Assembly (NCBI RefSeq): GCF_026914265.1
Contig: NC_069126.1
Coordinates: 76,077,232 to 76,141,231, forward strand
DNA: 64,000 nucleotides
Source of the DNA: Mya arenaria
Lineage: Eukaryota; Mollusca; Bivalvia; Myida; Myidae
Direction: 5' to 3'
The translations under genes and the position numbers were made by a program. Below, one piece after another: positions 1 to 12,565 of this stretch (positions within the stretch are counted from its first letter, which is position 1; each line of letters begins with the position of its first letter). Under the pieces are notes generated by a model. That model was not told the origin of the DNA, did no database searches, and saw nothing but the letters and a program-made list of their open reading frames with translations.

Positions 1-817
1 AACTAAGAACGTTACCTTTAAATTATGTATTGTACAATGTGTAATTTTACACATATTTTATATTTGTTTTATTTTCATAATGAAATAAAGCCTTTTTATT
101 GAAATAAGTCCACAGTCATTTGATTGGAATGAACTCCTGCTTTGTACTTGGTAGTCATAAACTTTGCCTTAAAAAATGTTCAGCACTTGTCCTTCATTGA
201 AGAAAAACACTTGCCCGAAAGGATAACAGCATATTTAATTACAAGGTCTTCAGTCTTCTCTAAGTCATAATCATCATCCTCATCAGAATCATCCAAATAC
301 TTAAAAATCATCATTTAGTAACTAGGGCTTTAGCGAGTACCCAAGTAATCGCAAGTCAAAGCAAAATATTTGACACAAATACTCGCCAGTGCTGAAATCG
401 CTGGATCGCGATTCAATTGCAAAATTTAATAAAAGAATAAAAACCAAATGATTTAATTCAATTCCAGCAAATATTGTGGTTGTTTAAAAAAAATAATGCA
501 TTGTTTATCCGAAATGTCTGAAATACATTACACTGACGCAACCGGAATTTAATTCATACAGAGCTAGCATTCAATTTAGTGTTGGGTGTTCGAATGGAGA
601 ATGCTTCTTGTCAAGGTTTTAAGGGAATATAATATTTTAAAAAGAATACAAATATAGAAATAAGAAATAAAAAGTCAAAAGGCATTAAAGAAATTATAAA
701 GAGATGATCTACAATAGTAAAATAAAATGCAAAACTTATGTACTACAGCTATCATTAATTTTCGTCTGCAATTCAATGTCAACATGGCATCCATGTCAAC
801 AAAACATAAAATCCATA

Positions 818-1110
818 TGCACCAGTCAATTGTAACAACGCTACCCCCCGCCCTCCCGGTCCGAGGAATAGCGGGGACTGAATTTAGGTCCAGCCAAGCC
901 TGGGCAAACTCACTGGCCTGCGGGAACAAACTGCTGGTAAACCCCCCGCCAAATGCCCCCGCTCCCCAAGGTAAGGCCCATTCCCTGCTATATTTGGTGT
1001 AAAGACAAAACCACCACATTCATTCGGCACTGTGGGGCCCATTTCCCCGGCTATCCCCGGTATACCCCCGGACCTGGGGGGGGGGGCCGTGGTTACAATT
1101 GACAGGTGCA
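818..1110. mobile_element. Short TIR element (MITE-like), GC-rich interior
   Basis: Both ends carry inverted copies of TGCACC plus one base plus GTCAATTGTAAC: the left end starts at 818 and the right end finishes at 1110. The interior is C/G-rich and unlike the AT-rich flanks. There is no transposase ORF, so this is a non-autonomous element of about 290 bp. Short ORFs called on both strands across it are by-products of the low stop density of GC-rich DNA. The family name is not recognised from sequence alone. Confidence 0.7.
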
Positions 1111-1522
1111 ATATAGAAATGACTCAGCAGTGGTCGAAATTAGCACAAGCCCGCAAGCCCTGCACTGGTAAAATGTCTTTCGGGCTTGCTCAAATGCAGA
1201 ATTTTATTTAGCAGGGCTTGTTACAAAATTTGATGCCAAGCATTAGTATAAGCATTCGGGCTTGTTCATCCAAAAGTCTAATTTCGATGACTGACCCAGC
1301 ATCCTATTCTTCTAACATCTGGAAATATTTCATGTTTGATGTAAAGGTTGACAAAAAAATGAAAACTAAACAAAAATGAAGTGTTTGTTATACTTTTATA
1401 ATTTATTTCCTTTCAAAATATGTATTGCTTAATAACCAAAGGAATTGTGAATCGATTCGTGGATCGCAAGTCAAAGATCGCGGTTCGAATCGGATCGCCT
1501 TTTGTCCGGCGATACACAGCCC

Positions 1523-1745
1523 TAGGGTTAAGGTCATTGTTACTAAAAAAAGAGCAATGGTTGGTACTGAATAAATTTAGTTAGGGTTGACATCTTGCAA
1601 CAAAACTTGGTATATAAGAAGAGTTTATAGAGACTTTTCATTGGAGTGTCTGCTCTGAGGGTCAAGGTCAAGGTCACCATTACTAAAAATAGATTGAAAC
1701 AGTTTAAACTGAATCTCACAAAGAAGGCTGAGGTTCTTGTTACTG
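1523..1745 (+). repeat. Dispersed repeat with GGTCAAGGTCAC motif
   Basis: This block contains a 'tagttagggttgacat' segment, 'cttggtatataagaagagtt' and then GGTCAAGGTCAAGGTCACC followed by 'attactaaaaatag'. The same order of motifs recurs at about 58490-59075 on the same strand and about 60505-60770 inverted. It is therefore an interspersed repeat unit of roughly 150-200 bp rather than gene sequence. Confidence 0.65.
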
Positions 1746-2438
1746 TGTCAATTAGTGAAAACATGGTTTCGTCGCAGTGCGGCGTTTCTTGTTTGATTTT
1801 TCATTTGATTTTTTTATTGCTTTTGACAGGGACATGTTACATCATTATTGTATACATTTCTAAGACAAAGTGGTGTTCTAAAACATTAATTGTTTAAAAG
1901 CATTCTTGCATTCTAGGTATTATTCGATTTTTTTGGGTAATTTCCATTTTTACCTTATTTATTTAAATAATACCTATAGCTGTAGTAAAAAAGCACCTAT
2001 CATTGTGTTCATATATGTACAAATATATAATTATATCATTTAAACTTTTCACAACGATTCTATGTATGTCTAAAGGCCTAGTTTAATCCTTCTGTAGGTG
2101 CCCCCCCCCCCCCCATAAAAAAAAAAAATGTGTATACCACCTATGTGTATTCATCTTAATCTAATTGCCTAATCATCTTATCAGATCTCTGATCTGTAAA
2201 ATAAACAAATGAAAAGGAAATTGGCCCCTACTGTGACATCAGTGCAATAAAAGTTGAATTGAATTAGCAGGAGATGCACAGCAGGGGATTGTCATGCAAA
2301 ACTGTTAAACATTCCTTAATCTAGGCCTTAATCTAGGCCTTAAACTCACATACATAAACCTAGGTGAAGTTGGTCTCACAGCACATTATATCATAATATA
2401 AACATATTTAAGTACAATAGTTGCTGTATTGTTTGCAG

Positions 2439-5816
<3,378 letters not shown>

Positions 5817-6108
5817 TCATGTCTAGTGAACATTTGGTTATTATTCGTTCATATTGATAATTTGTTCATGGATTCAGTTTTTGGTAGCACTATGTACACA
5901 TGCAGTGCTCCAGGATCAAATTCAGTGATTTTCTTTCATGAATCTCCGTCAGAGGTAAAATATCTAGTTTAAAGAAAAAGTGCTCTTGTTAATATGGTAA
6001 ACATAATTCTGCAGCAAAAAGGTTTGATCTTTTCAACAGGTATGGCAAAGAAAGTGCTACATCCAAAATGCATCTTTAAATGTTCATTTTTTTGTGTTTC
6101 ATGACAAC

Positions 6109-6114
6109 ATTAAA
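6109..6114 (+). terminator. Candidate polyadenylation signal of PSMA2 (ATTAAA)
   Basis: ATTAAA lies about 290 nt after the PSMA2 stop codon. It is followed within 20-30 nt by a T/G-rich stretch ('gacttgttctctgtcc'), the usual arrangement for a metazoan cleavage site. No earlier AATAAA was noticed in the 3' UTR. Confidence 0.4.
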
Positions 6115-6339
6115 TACATGAAAACTTGACTTGTTCTCTGTCCTTGTTTTAAAACTGCTATTTTGACTTTTTAAGAGACAGTATTTCATCTTGTTGGAAT
6201 TTGAACCTTTTAAACACTAGAGGCCACACATTGAGTGCATCAATATACAATCAATAACCCAGTGTTTATTGAACTGATACATAGGAATGGTCCCTCAGTA
6301 CCTACTTATTTTAAACGTCCTGTAGTAATATTATTTTAC

Positions 6340-6920
6340 ATTAGGCCAAGTCGGAATTATATGTGAGTCTTGAATGTCCAAATAATTATTTAAAAAAATA
6401 TAAACCATGTCCAAATAATTGTTACATAAAATATAGGTCAAGTCTGTAAATTTGTCAAACTGTTCAACTCTAGTCCAACTTTGTGAAGAGACGTGAGAGG
6501 TGTAGCATAAATCGGAGCGCGAGTGCCAGTGAAATACTACCACTTTTACCGTTTCTTTACTTTCCCCGTCTCTCCCTGTTCTTTGACCTGCCGCTCGACG
6601 AGCTGCCCGGCCGAGCTCGGAAGTTGCTGCAGTTAAAAAGCTCGGGTGCAGGCTTGCGGCCCGCTTCGCCAAGTTTGATGACCGTGTATTAAGCCACAAT
6701 GTCGTAACCCGACAGGCACAAAGTACCAGCTTTTGGAAAATGATGGGCCATGTCTGAGTTTTGGGTACATGGGACATCAAATGCTGTTAAAGAAATGTCT
6801 TATAAAATATAGTCCATGTCCAAGATAATTGTTATGTAAAATATAGGTCAAGTCTAAAAATTGGTCTCGTAGGTCACCAAACTGTCCAAGTGATTGATTA
6901 ATAATAATTAAATTCAGTCC
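6340..6920. repeat. Short interspersed repeat with duplicated 'tataggtcaagtct' blocks
   Basis: Two related blocks, about 6395-6463 and 6800-6890, share 'catgtcca..ataattgtta', 'taaaatataggtcaagtct' and 'caaactgt'. They flank the rRNA-like insertion at 6464-6670. The long minus-strand ORF across this segment is mostly repeat and rRNA antisense and is not considered a gene. Confidence 0.5.
6464..6670 (+). pseudogene. Chimeric rRNA-derived fragment: 28S-like then 18S-like
   Basis: Positions 6464-6562 read like the 3' part of metazoan 28S rRNA: 'aactctagtccaactttgtg', then 'gaagagacgtgagaggtgta', 'gcataaatcggagcgcga', 'cagtgaaatactaccact' and 'taccgtttctttactt', with scattered substitutions. After about 58 bp of unassigned GC-rich sequence, 6621-6670 reads like the start of the 18S V4 region: 'aagttgctgcagttaaaaag', then 'ctcg', an apparent loss of about 11 bases, and 'cgggtgcaggcttgcggccc'. 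The two genes are never adjacent in this order in a normal rDNA unit, so this is a non-functional chimera. It could be a retrotransposed fusion or an rRNA-derived SINE head. Confidence 0.7.
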
Positions 6921-7661
6921 AAGTCTGAATATTGTTTATATTGGATACAAATGTCACAAGATGGTACTCCATGCCTTAGCTGCTTCTCTATCCATCAAAC
7001 GTTAGAAGTCGTGAATCAAAATCCAGTACCAATAAATGTGTCAACCATTTTAATAACTTATATGAAACAATTTATTACATCATCATTACACCTTTACATA
7101 ATTCACCCTCGTTGGCACGAAGTTCCGAAGAGTGTGGTCTTGTGTTGCTAGAGCAATCGGAGGAGACTCACTTGTCCGGCTTGGTGACCACAAACAACTC
7201 ATCTATGCCCAATAGCCAGGTCTTGAATCAAACCTGGGACACCTTGGTGAGAAGCGAGTGCGAAAACCGGACAACCTGGTATTGGTAGTCTGGTAAAAAG
7301 CCTCAGTGTCTTGCTTGTTTTAAATTTTTGTTTTAATATGCAGGCCATTTTCTGCTGAACTAGTCGAAAAATGTTTTAAAATCAAGGTGAAGTTCCTTCG
7401 AAGGTTTGCTGTCGCCATGCTGTTAGTTTCCAGTCACATTAAAACCTGTATATACTACATATCGTATGAGATATAGTTTCGTTTATTAAATGGACCATTT
7501 TTTAAAAATAAAGAAATACATATTGAATTATCAACCTTGAACTAATGGTGGAATAAAAACATGGGATATCACATTGATTGCGCTTACAATTTGTTTATAA
7601 AACAAACAATTGGTATAAGAACAATATAATATCACTGAACGCCACAGTTCAATTCTCCGCA
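6921..7661. other. Intergenic spacer between PSMA2 and thioesterase-like gene A
   Basis: No gene is recognised here. The only landmark is a candidate polyadenylation signal for the minus-strand gene at 7482-7487 (TTTATT on the plus strand, AATAAA on the minus strand), about 180 nt past its stop codon. Confidence 0.4.
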
Positions 7662-7662
7662 C

Positions 7663-9834
7663 TCAGTAGTACTTCATCATGGCTGTTAAAGTAAGCACAT
7701 CACCATGTCTCACTTCAAAGTAAAAAGTATTAAAAAGTTGGTCATCCTGCCATGAACAGATTGTTAGTCTATCTCCAACGTTACATTCGTTATGAAAGGT
7801 GACTTCCATTCTCTGAAGTCCTACAGCGTACACATCTAGTCCTTTCCCATATCTTCCAGCCAACACGTTCTCATGGAATGAATCACTACAGTAACGTACG
7901 TATGCCGTAAAGTTAGCGTGACCATTTTCGTCCGTATCGCTAAAATGAACTCGATGGTCTGACGTAAACACGTTAACGTCCGGTTTGTCCGGAATTAAGA
8001 ATTCCTGCCTTTCACCTTCCGTAGGAAAACAATATTTCGCTTTCCACCAGTCTTCAAATGCTGTAGGCTTTCTTGTTTCGTGATCAACGTTCACGTTTAT
8101 ACACATTGACGTGACGTACGTCTGGTTGGTTTCTGGATGGGACAGTGTTTTCTCCAGGCAACATGACGACCGTTTCATATATTTTACCCTGCTTTCCATG
8201 GTCATCGGGAACTTTGGTGTGTTCATATCGTAGAAAGCCTTGTTTATGTCTAGGGAGAGGTTGAGGATATAGAACATGGGTGTGTACAAAGGCCCGCCTG
8301 GTTCCCGTGGGGTGGACCAGAAGTAGGACTGGTCGATGGAGTCACATAGCTTCAGGATGGACCACGGCGTCACTTTCTCCGCTACAACAGAACGACAGAG
8401 TACTATAAATGAAGGTATTTTCTGATGGCATCCTACCCAAGATTTTTGACGCTAAACAAGTTCAAGTCCTCGTTCACAATTTAATAAACTGAATATTTTC
8501 AACTTTTATCCGACCTATGATGTACAGTTTTCGGCTTATTTCAGTGAACAGAGATTTTAGGAATTTCCGGAGACTGGCAATAAATATAACTCAAGGTCAG
8601 GGATATGGCGGTTCACCTATCATGCAAATCCAGTCTGTCACTGTCACAGTTACTTGGTATTTGGAATGCATTTTTGGCCAGTCGAGCTACCTGATTCGAG
8701 CGATTGGTCCCTAAGGTGATCACTTGGACTGAGAATCATAAAAATGTGTTTTAGTACTCTATGATACACATAATAAACAAATAACCCACTTTCAGTCGTT
8801 TATTTTTACATATTAAATATTTTTAAATTTCATACAATCTTTATCATTCACAAGTTATGAAGGTTAGCAGATTTTGGATTGAGACATGTGTTTGGAAACC
8901 AGCCCAGATCTACAAGGTTTTTTCAATAAAACAAATGTTTACGTCGCATGCATGTTCAAAAGAAAATTATCTCCAAGGTGCAATCGCTCAACAAGCACAA
9001 ACTAGTAGAGTTTTTTATTAACTCTGCCAAGAATACTGTTTATTTACCGACTCACAGATCTTCGCCAGTAATTTTGACCATGCACACCGGCCGGACCCGG
9101 CAGGCGCTTTTCAACTTTACGCGCGAACGGGAACAGGGGATATGTTTACCTCGTGACTGGTACCCGTCCGCGCGTAGAGCCCAAAAGCGCATGCCAGGTT
9201 CAGCCCTTGTGCATACCCAAAAGTACTGGCGAAGATCTGTGAGTCAGTAAATAAACAGTATTCTTGGTAGTTCTGGCTTCCATAACTTAAATGTTGATAT
9301 TTTTTTTTAATCTGCTAACCTTCATAACTTGTGAATGATTGTATGAAATTTTAAGATATTTAATATGTAAAAAAAAAGACCATAAGTGGATTATTTGTCT
9401 TTAATGTGTATCATAGAGTACTAAAACACATTTTTATGATTCTCAGTCCAAGAGATCACCCTTGGGACCAAATCGCTCGAATCAGGTAGCTCGACTGGCC
9501 AAAAATGCAGTCCAAATACCAAGTAACTGTGAATCCAGTGCTTCATAACTTGCGGCCGTAACACCGGGCAAGGTCGCCCGGATACAGCCCACATTGCAGA
9601 TGGCCAAGCTATAATTCTGGACCTTCCGGATATCTTGTACATTTATTAACATGAAAGATCTACACCAACCTGGGGCGTCCAGCGCTTTGTACATTTATGA
9701 ACATGAAAGATCTACACCAACCTGGGGCGTCCAGCGCTTCATAAGCCACGGTCGGCAGGGTTGCCCGGATGCGGCCCATATCGGAGAGGTCCCAGCTGTA
9801 GTTTAGGTACTTCCGCAGACTCGATACCCGCCGA
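7663..9834 (-). CDS. Hot-dog-fold thioesterase-like protein, paralogue A (two exons placed, 5' end missing)
   Basis: The 3' exon is 8381 down to 7663 (238 residues plus stop). The preceding exon is 9834 down to 9722 (113 nt), ending ...YEALDAP plus one base at a GTTGGT donor; it joins the two-base phase of the next exon to give a continuous ALDAP-A-EKVTPWS reading. The exon-2 product contains FSDTDENGHANFTAYVRYC, the D-x-N-G-H-x-N..Y signature of acyl-CoA/acyl-ACP thioesterases of the 4HBT hot-dog superfamily, about two thirds along. It is followed by a beta-rich tail (RMEVTFHNECNVGDRLTICS, then SWQDDQ..FYFEVR). A role in hydrolysing acyl thioesters is inferred from the fold family; the substrate is unknown. 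The first coding exon was not identified upstream of 9834, and the 1.3-kb intron holds a palindrome and a degenerate exon. Paralogue B follows upstream in the same orientation. Confidence 0.75.
8560..9545. repeat. Imperfect ~0.9-kb palindrome (foldback) inside the gene A intron
   Basis: The left arm at 8637-8885 and the right arm at 9300-9545 are inverted copies, for example 'cagttacttggtatttgga' / 'tccaaataccaagtaactg' and 'acaagttatgaaggttagca' / 'tgctaaccttcataacttgt'. An inner pair at 9027-9068 and 9226-9270 continues the match, and complementary pieces ('ctttacgcgcgaacggg' against 'cccgtccgcgcgtagag') persist to a centre near 9150. The left arm has about 115 bp without a counterpart. Similarity decays outward into exon-like sequence on both sides. 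Confidence 0.8.
9545..9640 (-). pseudogene. Degenerate copy of the thioesterase-like N-terminal exon
   Basis: Read on the minus strand this gives DIRKVQNYSLAICNVGCIRA followed by TLPGVTAASYEALDSQ. It parallels the intact exon of gene A (LRKYLNYSWDLSDMGRIRAT, then LPTVAYEALDAP), with a two-codon insertion and without the GTTGGT donor at the normal place. It lies 80 bp downstream of the intact exon, next to the outer end of the palindrome's right arm. A possible even more decayed counterpart sits at the other outer end, about 8540-8637. Confidence 0.6.
9630..9745. repeat. Tandem duplication of ~52 bp at the exon donor
   Basis: The string 'tgtacatttat[t/g]aacatga' followed by 'aagatctacaccaacctggg' and 'gcgtccagcgctt' occurs twice in succession. 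The duplication includes the last bases of the gene A exon and its splice donor. Two potential donors are therefore present; only the copy nearer 9722 is contiguous with an intact exon. Confidence 0.75.
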
Positions 9835-10636
9835 CTGGAATCAGCATAATATTAATACAAACATCAATATGTGTGGCATGTCGGGGTAAGGAAAATGTAT
9901 GGAATGCCTATGACTCTTGAACAAAATGATCGCAACTAATGAAACATACGTTTAGCACCAGTGCATACTGGCAGGAAGATGTATCCCAAGGCCCAGCACC
10001 CATCACTAAGATGTCACTCGCACATCTGTGTCGCCGACTCGAGTGCTATGGCAATACAGAGCACCCTGATATTCTATAAAAACACATTTACCGAGTTTAT
10101 ATGACTTTCAACGCAGCTTACCTCAGTAAATTGTTCATATTTTACAGTAAAAGCCTCTTTTATATATTTGAAGTTCTCTTTATGTTTACTTCCGCTTACT
10201 CTTGTATCGGTCAAAATGTAGTACGCCAATGCATCGGTATACTGAGCAACATTTAAAACGCGATCCGAATATAGGGTAACAAGTCAATCGTTTTCAAGGA
10301 CATTCCAATTAATGTTTCAAAACCGGTAGTTTCAATATTTATATGTGTGTATTTTTCAAACATTTCTAAAAGTAATTCATTTTGGCTAAGCTCATAACAA
10401 ATGTTCCTTTTTTTCTATGACAAATGGTAAGATAAAATAGAATCTTACAAATTGAATATAATAAACAAATAGTCTTTAAATAAAGTATATTCATTTTAAA
10501 ATGCGTTAAGTGAAAATACATGTGAAATATCCGTCTAGAAAATAGGTTTATAGCGTTCTTCTTCATAATTGTTGTTCAAGAACATACGTACATCACTGGC
10601 GGGTTGGCTAATGAGCATTTCAGTTCTTTGTGTCTA
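9835..10636. other. Spacer upstream of gene A / downstream of paralogue B
   Basis: One candidate small exon was inspected on the minus strand near 9948-10000 (an ATG opening into a GTATGT donor), but its phase does not fit the next exon, so no gene call is made. The rest is AT-rich and featureless. Confidence 0.35.
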
Positions 10637-12326
10637 TCAAAGATTAGAATGTAAATCGTGTGTTTTGTTTGAACCATAGAACCGAAGCATTGCAGACAGC
10701 AAAACATCAGAATCCTTCCTAATTTCGAAAAAAAATGTGTCTCGATTGATTCCGTCCTGCCAAGACTCAATAACAAGGCAATCTCCGAGCTCGCTGTCTT
10801 TGTGGTACGTTACTTCTAGGCGTTTCAGTCTACAGTCGTAAACGTTGATTTCTTTACCGTAACGTCCCGCAACCACGTTCTCGTAGAAAGCATCACAGCA
10901 GAATTTTACGTAAGAAGCAAAGTTTGTATGCTGATTGTCGTCTGTGTCGCTAAAACTGACACGCTGGGGTGAGCAAACTGTTCCACTGGGTGGTTTGGCC
11001 GGGATGCTGAACTGTTGTCTTTCACCGTCCGACGGAACGTTCAGTTTTGCTTTCCACCAATTAGGTAATGGCGTCGGTTTTCGGGTTGCGTAATCAACGT
11101 TGACGTCAATTTCACGGTACGTTGCGTAGCGCGTGTTAGTATCGGGATGGGACAGCGTTTTCTCAACGCACCGGGAGGAGTTTTTCACGTATTTAAGAAC
11201 GCTGTCAAGAACTAGTGGATACTTGGGAGTATTAGCGTCATAGAGTTCCTCTTCGATGTCCATGCATAGGTTCAAAATGTAGAAAATCGGCTGGTAGACC
11301 GGGTCGCCTGGTTTGGTCGGGGCTGACCAAAAATAGCCTTGATCAAGGGAGTCGAAAAGCTTGACAAGTGACCAGGGGGTGATCTTTTCAGCTGAAATAA
11401 AAACAGGGATATGTTTTTAAGAGCTTTGAACATATGAGATTAAGTAGTTTAATGCACACGTACTAATATCAAAATGAAATATTCAGAACAATCTTGGCAA
11501 CCTTTTTAAAATAGTTTTGACAATTAATATATCACATCATACTGACTAGTATCCGACTAATCTTTATAAGATCACAGCACTCCGCAGATATTATAGTTAC
11601 TATTGGAAGTAAATTTACGGACCAGATATACGAGGGGGCATTCGATAAATTTCACATTTCACAAATAGCCTTCCGTTGAAACAACGTTGCACGTGAATTT
11701 CATGTAATTGAGTGTGGATGTTTACTTATCACACTTATGTAATTTTGATTTAATTCGCTTAAAACTGCTATTTATTGTTATTGCTATTACACCCAATCCG
11801 ATATAGTTGCTAGAAAGTAAACCGTCCTCGTACCAGGTAGCCTATAGTCTGGGTATTTCAGAAAAGACTGTCCTTTACATTCTGACTGACTGTTTGCAAC
11901 GTCAAGCGTTTCGATGGTGCCAAAAAACTATACAAATTGTAATCCTAGTAAAATTTCTGCGTTGATCACTGGGGATGATACTTGGGTTCATTGTTTTGAG
12001 TCCCAGTGATGAATAAATAACAAACAATTGGCTTAGTTAAAGTCAGGGAAGGCCGATCATTGCAAAGATGAAAAAAGCGTCAAGAAGGTTCTTTATTTTA
12101 ACATGCGAATATTGAATACCCCTCGTATTTATAAAATTCTGACGCTTATTTTGATATGTTACTGTAATTACTGAAATCTCAGTATTAGAAAAGGATACGT
12201 AACTAATCCCAACCTGGGGCGTCTAAAGCCTCGAAGGAGATGCCAGGGAGCGTTGCTCGGATGTGTTCTATTTTGTCATTCTCCCACTGATAATTCAAGT
12301 ACTTTCGTATGCTTCTTGTCCGTCGC
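10637..12326 (-). CDS. Hot-dog-fold thioesterase-like protein, paralogue B (two exons placed, 5' end missing)
   Basis: The 3' exon is 11391 down to 10637 (250 residues plus stop), with acceptor TTATTTCAG. The preceding exon is 12326 down to 12214 (113 nt, the same size as in gene A), read as RRTRSIRKYLNYQWENDKIE then HIRATLPGISFEALDAP, and it ends at the same phase with a GTTGGG donor. The products align along their length: EKITPWSLVKLFDSLDQGYF, FSDTDDNQHTNFASYVKFCC, ENVVAGRYGKEINVYDCRLK and ESWQDGINRDTFFFEIRK. In the thioesterase signature the usual N-G-H is N-Q-H here, while gene A keeps N-G-H. The 5' exon is not seen; the 44-bp satellite begins about 250 bp upstream. Function is inferred from the fold family only. 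Confidence 0.75.
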
Positions 12327-12565
12327 CTGGAAACAAATACATTGAATGCTGTTTGTTCTAGATATCTAAGAACGTGTATGCCGTAAGGTCGGTTTTCCCT
12401 AAAAAAGCGTAATGTGTGGCCCATCTGCTCCCGCTCTTGCTGCATAAACAGCCGCTTGAAGGGGGCGGGGGTCCCATTAAGAACTCCTTAAGGACTATAC
12501 AACTTACATTGTACCGTATTAACTCCAACAAAATAATTATGGTATCTACATTTCCTTCTCCTTTG

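Larger units (their letters stand above)
1..2438. other. Upstream intron / non-coding DNA before proteasome alpha-2 exons
   Basis: No exon encoding the first ~14 residues of the proteasome alpha-2 subunit (an ATG-led piece ending in Ser split after two bases) was found here, so this stretch is probably intron 1 of that gene. It contains a TIR element at 818-1110, a copy of the dispersed GGTCAAGGTCAC repeat at about 1525-1745, and a C15-class homopolymer followed by poly-A near 2100. The remainder is AT-rich with no recognised feature. Confidence 0.5.

Noticed and set aside
180..314. Minus-strand 44-codon acidic ORF (FKYLDDSDEDDDYDLEK)
   Set aside because: Short, low-complexity acidic, no domain or splice context; at most a relic.
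321..1523. Possible hAT-like element with 'ctagggct' ends
   Set aside because: Only about 8-10 bases of terminal similarity and no target duplication visible; too weak.
9948..10005. Possible first exon of thioesterase-like gene A (ATG then GTATGT donor, minus strand)
   Set aside because: It ends in phase 0 or 1, whereas the next exon needs two bases from the previous one.
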